From Flavobacteriaceae bacterium (GTDB lineage Bacteria > Bacteroidota > Bacteroidia > Flavobacteriales > Flavobacteriaceae): a DNA stretch of 64,000 bases. The notes under the pieces are model-generated. The model did not search any database. It had not been told where the DNA came from and was given only the letters and a program-made list of their open reading frames with translations. The position numbers and the translations under genes are program-made. The stretch is from NCBI GenBank assembly GCA_030148025.1, contig JASBUG010000023.1, positions 124,001 through 188,000 of the forward strand, given 5' to 3'. The first letter of the stretch is position 1. Every line of letters begins with the position of its first letter. Shown here piece by piece: positions 16,092 to 25,197 of this stretch.

Positions 16092-17951
16092 TTATCCTTC
16101 AAGTTTTTCAAGTAATTCCATCCAGCGCATTTCTTTTTCTTCAATGGTTTCAATAATTTGTTGGAGTTCAGTAGATAACTCGTTTATTTTTTCGGTAGAC
16201 AGTGTTTCATCATTAAATTTAGCCTCAAGTTCTTTTTTGTCAAACTCTAAAGATTTGATCTTGCTTTCAATGTTCTTCAACTCTTTTTGCTCGTTATAAG
16301 AAAGTGTTGTGTTATTGTCTTTTTTCCATTGTTTTTTTTCAGTTTTCTTTTCTGTATTTGATGTTTTAGGCGCGCTGTCTTCATAAGCTCTAAAGTCGCT
16401 ATAATTACCTGGGAAATCATCAATGATTCCTTGTCCTCTAAATACAAATAAATGGTCTACTATTTTGTCCATAAAATAGCGATCGTGAGTTACAACAATT
16501 AGGCATCCAGGGAAATCTAATAGAAAATTTTCTAGTACATTAAGCGTAACAATATCCAGATCATTGGTAGGCTCATCAAGAATTAAAAAGTTTGGGTTTT
16601 GAATTAAAACGGTACATAAGTACAAACGTTTGCGTTCACCGCCACTTAATTTTTCAACAAAATCATATTGTTTTTTTCTATCAAATAAAAAGCGTTCCAG
16701 TAATTGTTGTGCACTTATTTGCCGTCCTTTTTTAAGTGGAATATAATCACCAAATTCTCTAACAACATCAATAACTTTTTGATCTGGTTTAACGTGAATC
16801 CCTTTTTGAGTATAGTATCCAAATTTAACTGTTTCTCCTAAGATTATTTTTCCTGAATCAGGTTGAATGCTATTGGTTATTAGGTTCAAAAAAGTTGATT
16901 TTCCTGTACCGTTTTTGCCAATAATGCCAATACGTTCGCCTTTTTGAAAAACATATTCAAATTTATTGAGCATTATCTTGTCATCAAAAGCTTTTGAAAC
17001 TTTGTGAAGTTCCAGAATTTTACTTCCCAAGCGTTCCATGTTTATCTCTAATTGTACTACATGGTCTTTTCTACGTTGATGTGCTTTTTGTTTGATTTCA
17101 AAAAAATCATCAATTCGCGATTTAGATTTTGTGGTTCTAGCTTTAGGTTGCCTACGCATCCAGTCTAACTCTTTTTTGTAGAGTTGTTTTGATTTGTTTA
17201 GCTCGACAGCTTCACGCTCTATTCGTGCATCTTTTTTGTCTAAGTAGTAGGAGTAGTTGCCTTTATAACCATAAATTACGCCTTGATCTAATTCAATAAT
17301 TTCATTACACACACGCTCTAGAAAGTAACGATCGTGTGTAATCATGAAAAGTGTAATGTTTTCTTTTGCAAAAAATAGTTCTAACCATTCTATCATTTCA
17401 AGGTCTAAATGGTTAGTTGGCTCATCAAGTATTAGTAGATCTGGTTTATTGATAAGAGCATTGGCCAATGCCAGACGTTTTTTTTGACCACCAGAGAGTA
17501 AACTTACTTTTTGATTTAAGTCTTCAAGCTTTAGTTTAAAAAGAATTTGCTTGTATTGTGTTTCAAAGTCCCAAGCATTAAATCGGTCCATATCATCGAA
17601 AGCTTTTTGGTAAACTTCAACGTCTTCTGGATTATTTAGCGCATCATGGTATGTATTAATAACTTTTAGAATTGTATTATCTGAGTCGAAAATTGTTTCT
17701 TCAATAGTAAGATTTGGATTTAGGTCTGGTTCCTGAGATAGAAAAGAAACTTTCAATCCTTTTCTATAAACAACCTTGCCAGTATCTGCCTCGTCTTTTC
17801 CTGATAAGATATTTAGAATGGTCGTTTTACCAGAACCATTTTTAGCAACAAAAGCAATTTTTTGATCTTTATGGATGCTAAACGACACGTTTTCAAAAAG
17901 TGTCACTTCCCCATAAGACTTTGATATATTTTCAACCGTTAGATAGTTCAA
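16092..17951 (-). CDS. ABC-F family ATPase (Uup/EttA-like)
   Basis: Soluble ATPase with two ABC domains and no membrane part, of the ABC-F group that acts on ribosomes or DNA structures. The first domain has Walker A AKNGSGKTT and signature LSGGQKKR with Walker B LLILDEPTNHLD; the second has GKNGTGKST, LSGGERKR and FLILDEPTNDLD. The linker between them is basic and helical, and a C-terminal coiled coil (about the last 80 residues, Uup-type) is present. I prefer the TTG at 17951, giving MNYLTVENISKSYG as in relatives; an ATG at 17987 would add 12 residues without family support. The methyltransferase gene follows at once. Confidence 0.9.
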   Translation of the reverse strand: MNYLTVENISKSYGEVTLFENVSFSIHKDQKIAFVAKNGSGKTTILNILSGKDEADTGKVVYRKGLKVSFLSQEPDLNPNLTIEETIFDSDNTILKVINTYHDALNNPEDVEVYQKAFDDMDRFNAWDFETQYKQILFKLKLEDLNQKVSLLSGGQKKRLALANALINKPDLLILDEPTNHLDLEMIEWLELFFAKENITLFMITHDRYFLERVCNEIIELDQGVIYGYKGNYSYYLDKKDARIEREAVELNKSKQLYKKELDWMRRQPKARTTKSKSRIDDFFEIKQKAHQRRKDHVVQLEINMERLGSKILELHKVSKAFDDKIMLNKFEYVFQKGERIGIIGKNGTGKSTFLNLITNSIQPDSGKIILGETVKFGYYTQKGIHVKPDQKVIDVVREFGDYIPLKKGRQISAQQLLERFLFDRKKQYDFVEKLSGGERKRLYLCTVLIQNPNFLILDEPTNDLDIVTLNVLENFLLDFPGCLIVVTHDRYFMDKIVDHLFVFRGQGIIDDFPGNYSDFRAYEDSAPKTSNTEKKTEKKQWKKDNNTTLSYNEQKELKNIESKIKSLEFDKKELEAKFNDETLSTEKINELSTELQQIIETIEEKEMRWMELLEKLEG

Positions 17952-18025
17952 ATCTGTTTTTTCTGCAAATAACGCATAAAAAACCAAAAAACGCGTTAGC
18001 TGTTTTTATTTTGACTGCTAAAAGT

Positions 18026-18033
18026 TATATTTG
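18026..18033 (+). promoter_or_regulatory. Candidate -7 element at the head of the polysaccharide locus
   Basis: TATATTTG matches TAnnTTTG 22 bases before the ATG of the Wza-like gene. A TTTTG sits only 12 bases upstream, too close for a normal -33, so the assignment rests on the -7 match and position. Confidence 0.45.
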
Positions 18034-18055
18034 TGAATAAGCAATCAGCCTCAGT

Positions 18056-18847
18056 ATGAAGAAATTTCTCGTTCTTACTTTATTAACCTTTAATGTTTTA
18101 GTGACATCTTGTATTTCTCAAAAGGATACTATTTACCTTCAAAATAAAGGTAATGCTTTAAATGAACCAGCTGAATTATTAGAAAAACAGCAGCCGTATA
18201 GAATTCAAATACACGATATTCTTAATATTCGAGTTAAATCATTGGACCAGGAAGCGGTTCAAATATTTAACCCAACAGGAGATGAAAATTTAAATGCAGG
18301 GAGTGCTGAAAGAGCGTACTTTGATGGATTTACCGTTGATCTACATGGGGAAATTAGAATTCCAACATTAGGAAAAGTAAGTGTTTTAGGTTATACAACA
18401 GAAGAGATTGAAAAAATTATTGAAGAAAAACTTTTAAAGGAACAGTTTAAAGAAACAGCCAATATTTTTGTGACTGTAAAACTATCAGGATTGCGTTTTA
18501 CAGCCAATGGAGAAGTAGGAAGCCCAGGAACAATTACTTTATTTCAAGAGCGCGTTAACATTTTTGAAGCAATTGCAAATGTGGGAGAAATTCCTATAAC
18601 TGGAGATAAAAAAGATGTGTTGATTATTAGGCAATACCCACAAGGTCAAAAAATTCATCATTTGGATTTAACAGATGTTGCAGTCATGAATTCGCCTTAT
18701 TATTATATTCAGCCTAATGATATTATTTATGTAAAACCGTTAAAACAAAAGTCTTGGGGAACTGGTACAACAGGAACTCAAACTCTAACGACAATAATTT
18801 CAGTATTGTCTTTGGTTACAACGGGTATTATATTGTTAAGAATCTAA
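18056..18847 (+). CDS. wza: Wza-like polysaccharide export lipoprotein
   Basis: Outer-membrane polysaccharide export protein of the Wza/OMA family, forming the exit channel or its periplasmic part. The 263-residue precursor has a lipoprotein signal ending VTSC (Cys19), then IYLQNKG and the poly_export motif YRIQIHDILNIRVKSLD at about 48-64. SLBB-type segments follow: VDLHGEIRIPTLGKVSVLGYTTEEIE and FTANGEVGSPGTITL. The end is hydrophobic (about 238-262) and may be a membrane helix, as in other Bacteroidota members. It opens the locus and is followed after 12 bases by the Wzc-like kinase. Confidence 0.9.
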   Translation: MKKFLVLTLLTFNVLVTSCISQKDTIYLQNKGNALNEPAELLEKQQPYRIQIHDILNIRVKSLDQEAVQIFNPTGDENLNAGSAERAYFDGFTVDLHGEIRIPTLGKVSVLGYTTEEIEKIIEEKLLKEQFKETANIFVTVKLSGLRFTANGEVGSPGTITLFQERVNIFEAIANVGEIPITGDKKDVLIIRQYPQGQKIHHLDLTDVAVMNSPYYYIQPNDIIYVKPLKQKSWGTGTTGTQTLTTIISVLSLVTTGIILLRI

Positions 18848-18859
18848 GATAGACCGATA

Positions 18860-21304
18860 ATGATAGAAGATTTAAATATAGGTGAATCACATTCTAATTT
18901 TGATATTAAGGACTTTATATTTAAAGTCATTGGTCATTGGAAATTGATACTTGTTTCTGTTGCTATCGCATTTGGAATTGCATACTATAGTAATGCAAGA
19001 AAACAAAATGTTTATGCTTTAGATTCGTTAATTTCTGTTGAGAATGATCAAAACCCTTTTTTTACAGCAAATACAAGTATTTCATTTAATTGGGGAGGTG
19101 TAACAAGTAAAGTTCAAACTGTTATAACAACTCTAAAAACAAGAACACATAATGAGATTGTTGTAGATTCGCTTCAGTATTATGTGCAATATCTTATTGA
19201 AGGTAAATACAGAAAGAACGACATTTATTCGCAAGCACCATTTATTTTTGAAGTCGACAAGTTAAAACCTCAAGTATTAGGTAAGCCAATTTCTATAAGG
19301 TTTATAAGTGAAGACCAGTTTGAAATAACTGCCAATTTTGAAACAGAAAGAGGGACAGGTCAGATTTATGAGAGTAAAGAAAAATTACAAGTGTTATTAC
19401 CTCAAGGAGAATTTAAAAAGGTATATAAATTAGGCGATCCGATAAATTCTACTTTTTTAAATGGTAGTGTGCAGCTAAGAGGCTTTTCGCCAGTAAAAGT
19501 TGGTCAAACATATTTTATTAATTTTTTAAACTTTGATACTGTAGTTAATGGGTTTAAAAACGGGTTAAATGTAAGGCCTAATTCCAAGGGATCATCAATT
19601 TTAATTCTAAGGCTAACAGGAACCAATAAAGCTAAAATAGTAGATTATTTAAATACAACAGTTGAAATTCTTGAAAGAACTCAACTTGAACGTAAAAACT
19701 TATATGCTACTAATACAATAAGATTTATAGATAGTAGCTTGCAGGCTGTTTCTACTAATTTGAAAGCAGTTGAAAATGAAATGAACAATTTTCGAGCACA
19801 AAATAAATTGTTTAATGTAGATGAAGAGAGTGGTAGAATATCAGAGACTTTAGGTAATTATGAATCGCAGAAAACACAAATAGACTCAAAAATAGCCTAC
19901 TTAAACTCATTACAGAACTATCTAGAGACAAAGACAGACTATACTAAAATAGCTGCCCCAACAAGTGTTGGTATAGACGAAATGAATATTGTAACATCTG
20001 TTCAACGAATTATTGACTTGTCTGTTACCAGGCAAAAGTTAGAATATACAATTAAGGAAAACTCACCACAATTTCGAAACATAGATAGGCAAATAGATGC
20101 AGAAAAGAGTGTGTTACTTGAAACTCTAAAAGAGACGAAAAAGACATTTGGGTTTCAATTGAATTCGCTTAACAAAACGATAAATACTTTAGGTGCTAAA
20201 TTAAGTGAACTACCTAAAGATCAGCAAGAATTTTTAAAGATACAACGTCGCTTCAATATTAGTGAAGAAGTATACAATGTATTTCAAACAAAGAAAAGTG
20301 AAGCCGAGGTTGTAAAAGCTGCAAATGTTTCAGATATAAATGTTATTGATAATGCTAAAGACATTGGAGGCGGATTAATTGGTCCAAATAAACGATTAAA
20401 TTATCTTATTGCATTGTTTGCTGGAGTATTAATACCACTAATGATTATAATAGTGGTAACATTTTTAGATAATAATATTCACACAGTAACAGAGATTGAG
20501 CGCTTGTCTAAAATTCCAGTGCTTGGTATTATAGGTAAGTATAAAAGCGAAGGAAGTTTAGCTGTATATAATAATCCAAAATCAGCTATTGCAGAAGCTT
20601 TTAGAGCTATACGATCAAGTCTAAAGTTTATTTATAAATCTCAAAAAGTTAAAGGCCCTAAAACGGTTTTAGTAACGTCTTCAATTAGTGGTGAAGGTAA
20701 AACGTTTTGTTCTATAAACATAGCTACAGTATTTGCTTTAACAGAAAAGAAAACAGTACTTGTTGGACTGGATTTGCGTAAGCCAAAAATATCCAAAGAT
20801 TTTGATGTTACTAATGATGTAGGTGTTGTAGATTACCTTATTGGGGCGAGAAGCTTAGGAGATGTCGTGCAGAAAACCCATATAGAAAACCTTGATCTTA
20901 TTCTGTCAGGATCTGTACCTCCAAATCCTTCAGAATTATTGATGAGTGAAAAAATGGATGCGTTAATAGAAGAATTAAAACAAACCTATGATATTATTGT
21001 TCTTGATACACCGCCACTAGGGTTAGTTACAGATGCTATTGAATTGGTAGAATATGCAGATGCCACTATTTATATGATCAGGCAAAACTATTCGAAAAAG
21101 GATATGTTAACTGTTATTAATGATAAATACAAAAAAGGTGAAGTAAAGAATATTAGTTTTGTATTAAACTATTACGCCCATAAAAAGCGACAAGGTTATG
21201 GCTATGGCTATGGTTATGGATACGGTTATGGGTATCACGACAATGAAGAAGATAATAGGTCTATATTTAAACGAGTACTTTCTTTTTTTAAACGTAAATC
21301 GTAA
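18860..21304 (+). CDS. wzc: Wzc-like polysaccharide co-polymerase / tyrosine autokinase
   Basis: Inner-membrane protein that sets chain length and couples synthesis to export, with a C-terminal bacterial tyrosine kinase. An N-terminal Wzz segment with a membrane helix (about 25-45) is followed by a long periplasmic, partly coiled-coil part and a second helix (about 512-535). The kinase has Walker A SSISGEGKTFCSINIA, Walker A' VLVGLDLRKPK and Walker B IIVLDTPPLG. The tail is Tyr-rich: seven consecutive Gly-Tyr pairs after RQ at 21194-21235, the likely autophosphorylation cluster. 814 residues is normal. No matching phosphatase gene is in the window. Confidence 0.93.
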   Translation: MIEDLNIGESHSNFDIKDFIFKVIGHWKLILVSVAIAFGIAYYSNARKQNVYALDSLISVENDQNPFFTANTSISFNWGGVTSKVQTVITTLKTRTHNEIVVDSLQYYVQYLIEGKYRKNDIYSQAPFIFEVDKLKPQVLGKPISIRFISEDQFEITANFETERGTGQIYESKEKLQVLLPQGEFKKVYKLGDPINSTFLNGSVQLRGFSPVKVGQTYFINFLNFDTVVNGFKNGLNVRPNSKGSSILILRLTGTNKAKIVDYLNTTVEILERTQLERKNLYATNTIRFIDSSLQAVSTNLKAVENEMNNFRAQNKLFNVDEESGRISETLGNYESQKTQIDSKIAYLNSLQNYLETKTDYTKIAAPTSVGIDEMNIVTSVQRIIDLSVTRQKLEYTIKENSPQFRNIDRQIDAEKSVLLETLKETKKTFGFQLNSLNKTINTLGAKLSELPKDQQEFLKIQRRFNISEEVYNVFQTKKSEAEVVKAANVSDINVIDNAKDIGGGLIGPNKRLNYLIALFAGVLIPLMIIIVVTFLDNNIHTVTEIERLSKIPVLGIIGKYKSEGSLAVYNNPKSAIAEAFRAIRSSLKFIYKSQKVKGPKTVLVTSSISGEGKTFCSINIATVFALTEKKTVLVGLDLRKPKISKDFDVTNDVGVVDYLIGARSLGDVVQKTHIENLDLILSGSVPPNPSELLMSEKMDALIEELKQTYDIIVLDTPPLGLVTDAIELVEYADATIYMIRQNYSKKDMLTVINDKYKKGEVKNISFVLNYYAHKKRQGYGYGYGYGYGYGYHDNEEDNRSIFKRVLSFFKRKS
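21194..21235 (+). repeat. Seven Gly-Tyr codon pairs (hexanucleotide repeat) in the Wzc tail
   Basis: Seven successive GGN-TAY pairs encode a (Gly-Tyr)7 run. All four Gly codons and both Tyr codons are used, so the repeat is kept at protein level rather than being a fresh slippage product. Confidence 0.85.
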
Positions 21305-21307
21305 TTT

Positions 21308-21898
21308 TTGATATCTGAAAACCAAATAAGGTATAAACGAATTTTCGATTTTCTACTGTCTCTATTGCTAATTCCTTTTGCGATTATTCCAATGCTCATT
21401 TTTGTGATTATTGCTACTATCGATACTGGACAAAATGGAATCTTCATACAAGATAGGGTAGGTCAACATGCTAGAGTTTTTAAAATTTTTAAAATAAGAA
21501 CTTTAAAAATAGGAAAACATAGCTTGGGGCATTTAGATAAACATGCAACTGTTTTTGGTAAATTTTTGCGAAAATATAAATTAGACGAACTACCTCAATT
21601 ATTTAATGTGCTATTTGGTGATATGAGTTTCGTAGGACCTAGACCCGATGTTGTAGGTTTCGCAGATGAATTAGAGGGAGAGGATAGGATTATTTTAAAA
21701 ATCAAACCAGGGGTAACTGGTCCAGCGACAATAAAATATAAAGATGAAGAAGCACTATTAGCCTTACAGGATGACCCAGAAAAATACAATAGAACGATAA
21801 TTTGGAAAGATAAAGTTGAAATCAATAAAAAATACGTGCAAAATTGGAGTTTTTACTTAGATTTGAAGTGTATTTTAAAATCAATCGTTAATAAGTAA
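21308..21898 (+). CDS. Small initiating sugar transferase (PglC-type phosphoglycosyltransferase)
   Basis: Monotopic phosphoglycosyltransferase that starts a glycan by moving a sugar-phosphate to undecaprenyl phosphate. The 196-residue protein has one hydrophobic membrane-entering segment (about 14-38), the basic QDRVGQHARVFKIFKIRTL motif, the LRKYKLDELPQLFNVLFGDMSFVGPRPD motif with the catalytic Asp-Glu pair, and KPGVTGPATIKY. This is the minimal PglC-like catalytic domain, without the extra domain of WcaJ. The TTG at 21308, 4 bases after the kinase stop, is the only start that keeps the membrane segment. A larger enzyme of the same superfamily closes the locus. Confidence 0.9.
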   Translation: MISENQIRYKRIFDFLLSLLLIPFAIIPMLIFVIIATIDTGQNGIFIQDRVGQHARVFKIFKIRTLKIGKHSLGHLDKHATVFGKFLRKYKLDELPQLFNVLFGDMSFVGPRPDVVGFADELEGEDRIILKIKPGVTGPATIKYKDEEALLALQDDPEKYNRTIIWKDKVEINKKYVQNWSFYLDLKCILKSIVNK

Positions 21899-23191
21899 AT
21901 GAAGTATAAAGATAAAATTACCATAATAGGCTTGGGATATGTAGGACTTCCATTAGCTGTAGAATTTGCTAAGAAGTACCATGTTGTTGGATTTGATATT
22001 AATGAAGAGAGAATTTCTGAGTTAAAATCAGGAACGGATAAAACCTTAGAAGTAGAAGATGATCATTTAAAAGAGGTTCTTGTTGATGATTTGTCTTATG
22101 ATAAAGGGCTTTTTATTACTTCTGACATAGATGATCTATCGAGTTCAAATATTTATGTAGTAACAGTTCCAACTCCAACAGATGATCTTCATAAACCAAT
22201 TTTAACACCTTTAGTAAAAGCTAGTGAAACAGTAGGAAGCGTTTTAAATGAAGGTGATATTGTAATCTATGAATCAACTGTATATCCAGGTGTAACAGAA
22301 GATGTTTGTGTGCCAATACTTGAAAAAGTTTCAGGATTAAGGTTTAATGAAAATTTCTTTGCTGGATATTCACCTGAGCGTATTAATCCAGGAGATAAAA
22401 AGCATACAGTTACGAAAATTTTAAAGGTGACGTCGGGCTCTACTCCAGAAATAGCTAAAAAAATTGATGACTTATATAAATCGGTAATTACGGCTGGAAC
22501 CCATTTAGCGCCTTCAATAAAAGTAGCTGAAGCTGCTAAAGTGATTGAGAATTCACAACGTGATATTAATATTGCTTTTGTGAATGAACTTTCAAAAATA
22601 TTCAGATTATTAGATATCGATACCAAAGCAGTTTTAGAGGCTGCAGGAACTAAGTGGAACTTCATAAAATTCACGCCAGGTTTGGTTGGTGGCCACTGTA
22701 TAGGTGTTGACCCTTATTATCTGGCACAAAAAGCAATTGAATCTGGATACAATCCAGAGATTATACTTGCTGGGAGAAAGATGAATGATAGTATGGGGAG
22801 TTATGTTGCACAGGAAACCGTAAAGATGATGATCAGTAATGGAGCAACTATAAAAGGCGCTAACGCTTTGGTTTTAGGTATTACGTTCAAAGAAAATTGT
22901 CCAGATATAAGAAACTCAAGAGTTATAGATATAATTCGTGAATTTGAAACATATCATGTTAATGTAGACGTTTACGACCCTTGGGCTTCAAAAGAAGAAG
23001 TTAAGCATGAGTATGGTTTAGATTTGTTGACTTCAAAAGAGCAGCTAGGAGATAATTATGATGCTGTTATTTTAGCTGTATCTCATAAAGAGTTTTTAGA
23101 GTTAAATATTCAAGAATTAAAATCAGAAATAGGAGTAATATTTGATGTGAAATCATTACTGCCTAAAGAACAAGTAGACGCAAGATTATAA
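21899..23191 (+). CDS. tviB: TviB-like UDP-N-acetylglucosamine 6-dehydrogenase
   Basis: Cytoplasmic NAD-dependent nucleotide-sugar dehydrogenase that oxidises UDP-GlcNAc to UDP-GlcNAcA. The 430-residue protein has the dinucleotide motif IIGLGYVGLPLAVEF, VTVPTPTD, YESTVYPGVTEDVCVP, SPERINPGDKKHTV, the substrate-binding KVAEAAKVIENSQRDINIAF and the active-site cysteine in GGHCIGVDPYYL (about residue 265), then GITFKENCPDIRNSRV. This pattern fits Salmonella TviB (Vi antigen) closely. It abuts the sugar transferase stop and overlaps the TviC gene by one base. The pair predicts UDP-GalNAcA as product. Confidence 0.92.
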   Translation: MKYKDKITIIGLGYVGLPLAVEFAKKYHVVGFDINEERISELKSGTDKTLEVEDDHLKEVLVDDLSYDKGLFITSDIDDLSSSNIYVVTVPTPTDDLHKPILTPLVKASETVGSVLNEGDIVIYESTVYPGVTEDVCVPILEKVSGLRFNENFFAGYSPERINPGDKKHTVTKILKVTSGSTPEIAKKIDDLYKSVITAGTHLAPSIKVAEAAKVIENSQRDINIAFVNELSKIFRLLDIDTKAVLEAAGTKWNFIKFTPGLVGGHCIGVDPYYLAQKAIESGYNPEIILAGRKMNDSMGSYVAQETVKMMISNGATIKGANALVLGITFKENCPDIRNSRVIDIIREFETYHVNVDVYDPWASKEEVKHEYGLDLLTSKEQLGDNYDAVILAVSHKEFLELNIQELKSEIGVIFDVKSLLPKEQVDARL

Positions 23192-24174
23192 TGTATACAA
23201 ATAAATACCATAACGAAGACCTGTCAAATTACACATTTTTAATTACTGGCGGAGCAGGTTTTATAGGATCAAACATAGTAGAATACTTATTAAAGAACAA
23301 CGCTAAATTAGTAAGGGTTTTAGATGATTTTTCAAACGGTTATAGAGAAAATTTAGAAGAATTTCACACTAATCCAAATTTTGAACTTCTAGAGGGGGAT
23401 ATTCGTGATTTACAAACGTGTAAAGACGCAATGAATGGTATTGATTATGTGAGCCATCAAGCAGCTTTAGGTTCGGTTCCACGTTCTATTAATGATCCAG
23501 CGACAACCAACGAAGTAAATATCACAGGCTTTTTGAATATGATGATTGCTTTAAAGGAGAGTGACTCTGTGAAGCGTATGGTATATGCGGCTTCTAGTTC
23601 TACTTATGGAGATAGTTTGACTTTACCTAAAGTAGAAGCAAATATTGGTAATCCACTGTCGCCTTATGCAGTAACTAAGTATGTAAATGAGTTATATGCC
23701 GATGTGTTTGGTAAAACCTATAATACGGATGTTATTGGGTTGAGATATTTCAATATTTTCGGTCCAAAGCAAAGTCCAAGAGGCGCTTATGCAGCAGTTA
23801 TTCCGTTATTTATGGAGGCAGTTAAAAATAAGGAAGCAGCAACAATAAATGGCGATGGTGATCAAACCAGAGACTTTACTTTTGTTGAAAATGCAGTTCA
23901 AGCCAACATAAAAGGGTTTTTTGCAGGAAAAGATGCGGCTAACGAAGTGTATAATATTGCTTGCGGAGAACGTATAAGCGTCAACTATTTATGGAATCAT
24001 ATAAATCAAGCAGCTGGAAGTAATGTTGTTGCTAATTATGGGCCTTCACGACAAGGCGATGTGCGTGATTCTTTGGCTGATATTTCCAAAGCTGTACGAT
24101 TACTTGACTATAATCCTAGATTTACTGTTAAAGAAGGTCTTAAAATTACCTGGGATAATTTTATAAAATCCTAA
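23191..24174 (+). CDS. tviC: TviC-like UDP-GlcNAc(A) 4-epimerase
   Basis: Extended SDR epimerase converting UDP-GlcNAcA to UDP-GalNAcA (TviC/WbpP type). It has 327 residues with TGGAGFIGSNIVEYLL, HQAALGSVPRSINDP, the catalytic AASSSTYGDS and SPYAVTKYVNELYADVF (YxxxK), then LRYFNIFGPKQSPRGAYAAVIPLF, all characteristic of this subgroup. The start overlaps the dehydrogenase stop, so the two are translated together. The product is a negatively charged amino-sugar acid for the surface polymer. Confidence 0.92.
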   Translation: MYTNKYHNEDLSNYTFLITGGAGFIGSNIVEYLLKNNAKLVRVLDDFSNGYRENLEEFHTNPNFELLEGDIRDLQTCKDAMNGIDYVSHQAALGSVPRSINDPATTNEVNITGFLNMMIALKESDSVKRMVYAASSSTYGDSLTLPKVEANIGNPLSPYAVTKYVNELYADVFGKTYNTDVIGLRYFNIFGPKQSPRGAYAAVIPLFMEAVKNKEAATINGDGDQTRDFTFVENAVQANIKGFFAGKDAANEVYNIACGERISVNYLWNHINQAAGSNVVANYGPSRQGDVRDSLADISKAVRLLDYNPRFTVKEGLKITWDNFIKS

Positions 24175-24187
24175 TAAGTTTGTTATT

Positions 24188-24225
24188 TTTGATACAGCTA
24201 ATTCCCTCGAGTTAACCGTATCAAA
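24188..24225 (+). promoter_or_regulatory. Hairpin in the wzm leader
   Basis: Inverted repeat in the 61-base gap before wzm: TTTGATACAGCTAA (24188-24201) and TTAACCGTATCAAA (24212-24225), 12 of 14 positions pairing around a 10-base loop. No T run follows, so it is not a standard terminator. Its left arm overlaps a TATTTTTG (24184-24191) that matches the -7 consensus, so it may be an operator, an RNA processing site or a leader element. Confidence 0.5.
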
Positions 24226-24235
24226 TACATAAAAC

Positions 24236-25102
24236 TTGAAAGAAAACTTAGACGATAAGTGGTTATATACCATATCCTCAAAGCAATCGCTGTTTCAACT
24301 AAATTTTAAAGAAATTTGGCGCTACAGAGACCTTTTGCTTTTGTTTGTAAAACGTGATATTGTTACGGTTTATAAGCAAACTATTTTAGGGCCTTTGTGG
24401 TATGTTATTCAGCCGTTATTTACCTCAGTTATTTTTACATTGATATTTAATAATCTAGGACAGATCAAAACGGGAGGTATTCCACCTTTTTTGTTTAACC
24501 TTGCTGGTATTACTTTATGGAACTACTTTAAAGAATGCCTTACAGGAACGTCAAATACCTTTACTAAAAATCAGAATATTTTTGGAAAAGTATATTTTCC
24601 AAGAGTAATCATGCCAATGTCCGTAACTATTTCAAATTTGTTAAAGTTTGTAATACAATTAGGAATATTTGCAGCTTTTTATGTGTATTTCGTTGCAATG
24701 GGCCATGATATAACTCCAAATGTTAATGTGTTACTTTTTCCGCTTTATGTATTAATGATGGCTTTGTTAGGTTTAGGCTTAGGAATGTTGTTGTCTGCAA
24801 TGACTACCAAATATCGTGACCTAAATATATTAGTTGGTTTTGGTGTACAATTGTTAATGTATGTATCTGCTGTTCCTTATCCATTGGAAGAAGCAAAACT
24901 TAAATTTCCAAAAGTCGTAGCCAATTTGGTAGAGTATAATCCGCTTTCACAAATTATAGAAGGTTTTAGGAATATGTTACTTGATACAGGGATGTTTAGT
25001 TTGGAAAAGTTGTTATACACCTTTTTTATTAGCTTAATAATATTCTTGTTTGGATTGCTTATTTTTAATAAAACCGAGAAATCGTTTATTGATACTGTTT
25101 AG
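24236..25102 (+). CDS. wzm: Wzm-like polysaccharide ABC exporter permease
   Basis: Membrane half of an ABC-2 type exporter that flips a completed lipid-linked polysaccharide to the periplasm. The 288-residue protein has a cytoplasmic start (FKEIWRYRDLLLLFVKRDI, then TVYKQTILGPLWYVIQP) and about six membrane helices, ending LSQIIEGFRNMLLDTG and a final helix, as in Wzm/RfbA. A TTG at 24236 is the apparent start. Its ATPase partner is not directly adjacent: a four-helix-bundle gene with repeats lies in the 490 bases between them. Confidence 0.93.
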   Translation: MKENLDDKWLYTISSKQSLFQLNFKEIWRYRDLLLLFVKRDIVTVYKQTILGPLWYVIQPLFTSVIFTLIFNNLGQIKTGGIPPFLFNLAGITLWNYFKECLTGTSNTFTKNQNIFGKVYFPRVIMPMSVTISNLLKFVIQLGIFAAFYVYFVAMGHDITPNVNVLLFPLYVLMMALLGLGLGMLLSAMTTKYRDLNILVGFGVQLLMYVSAVPYPLEEAKLKFPKVVANLVEYNPLSQIIEGFRNMLLDTGMFSLEKLLYTFFISLIIFLFGLLIFNKTEKSFIDTV

Positions 25103-25111
25103 GTTGGTGAA

Positions 25112-25195
25112 AGGTTAAGAGTGAGAGGTGAAGGGTTAAGGGTGAGAAGTGAACGGTGAAGGGTGAGAAGTGAAGGGTGAAGGGTTAAGAGTGAA
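25112..25195 (+). repeat. Four 21-bp tandem units (12 heptamers, GGTGAAG type) before the four-helix-bundle gene
   Basis: Exactly four 21-base units fill this stretch, each made of three 7-base words such as GGTGAAG, GGTTAAG, GGTGAGA and AGTGAAC. The array ends two bases before the ATG at 25198. An inverted copy of the same words (CTCACAGTTCACC, 25566-25578) lies just behind the gene. Confidence 0.85.
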
Positions 25196-25197
25196 AA

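Noticed and set aside
22267-22674. 135-codon open frame on the minus strand
   Set aside because: Antisense shadow inside the tviB-like gene, with no family features of its own.
25112-25195. Short regular repeats that might be a CRISPR array
   Set aside because: The 21-bp units are directly adjacent with no unique spacers, are made of 7-base words, and no cas gene is nearby.
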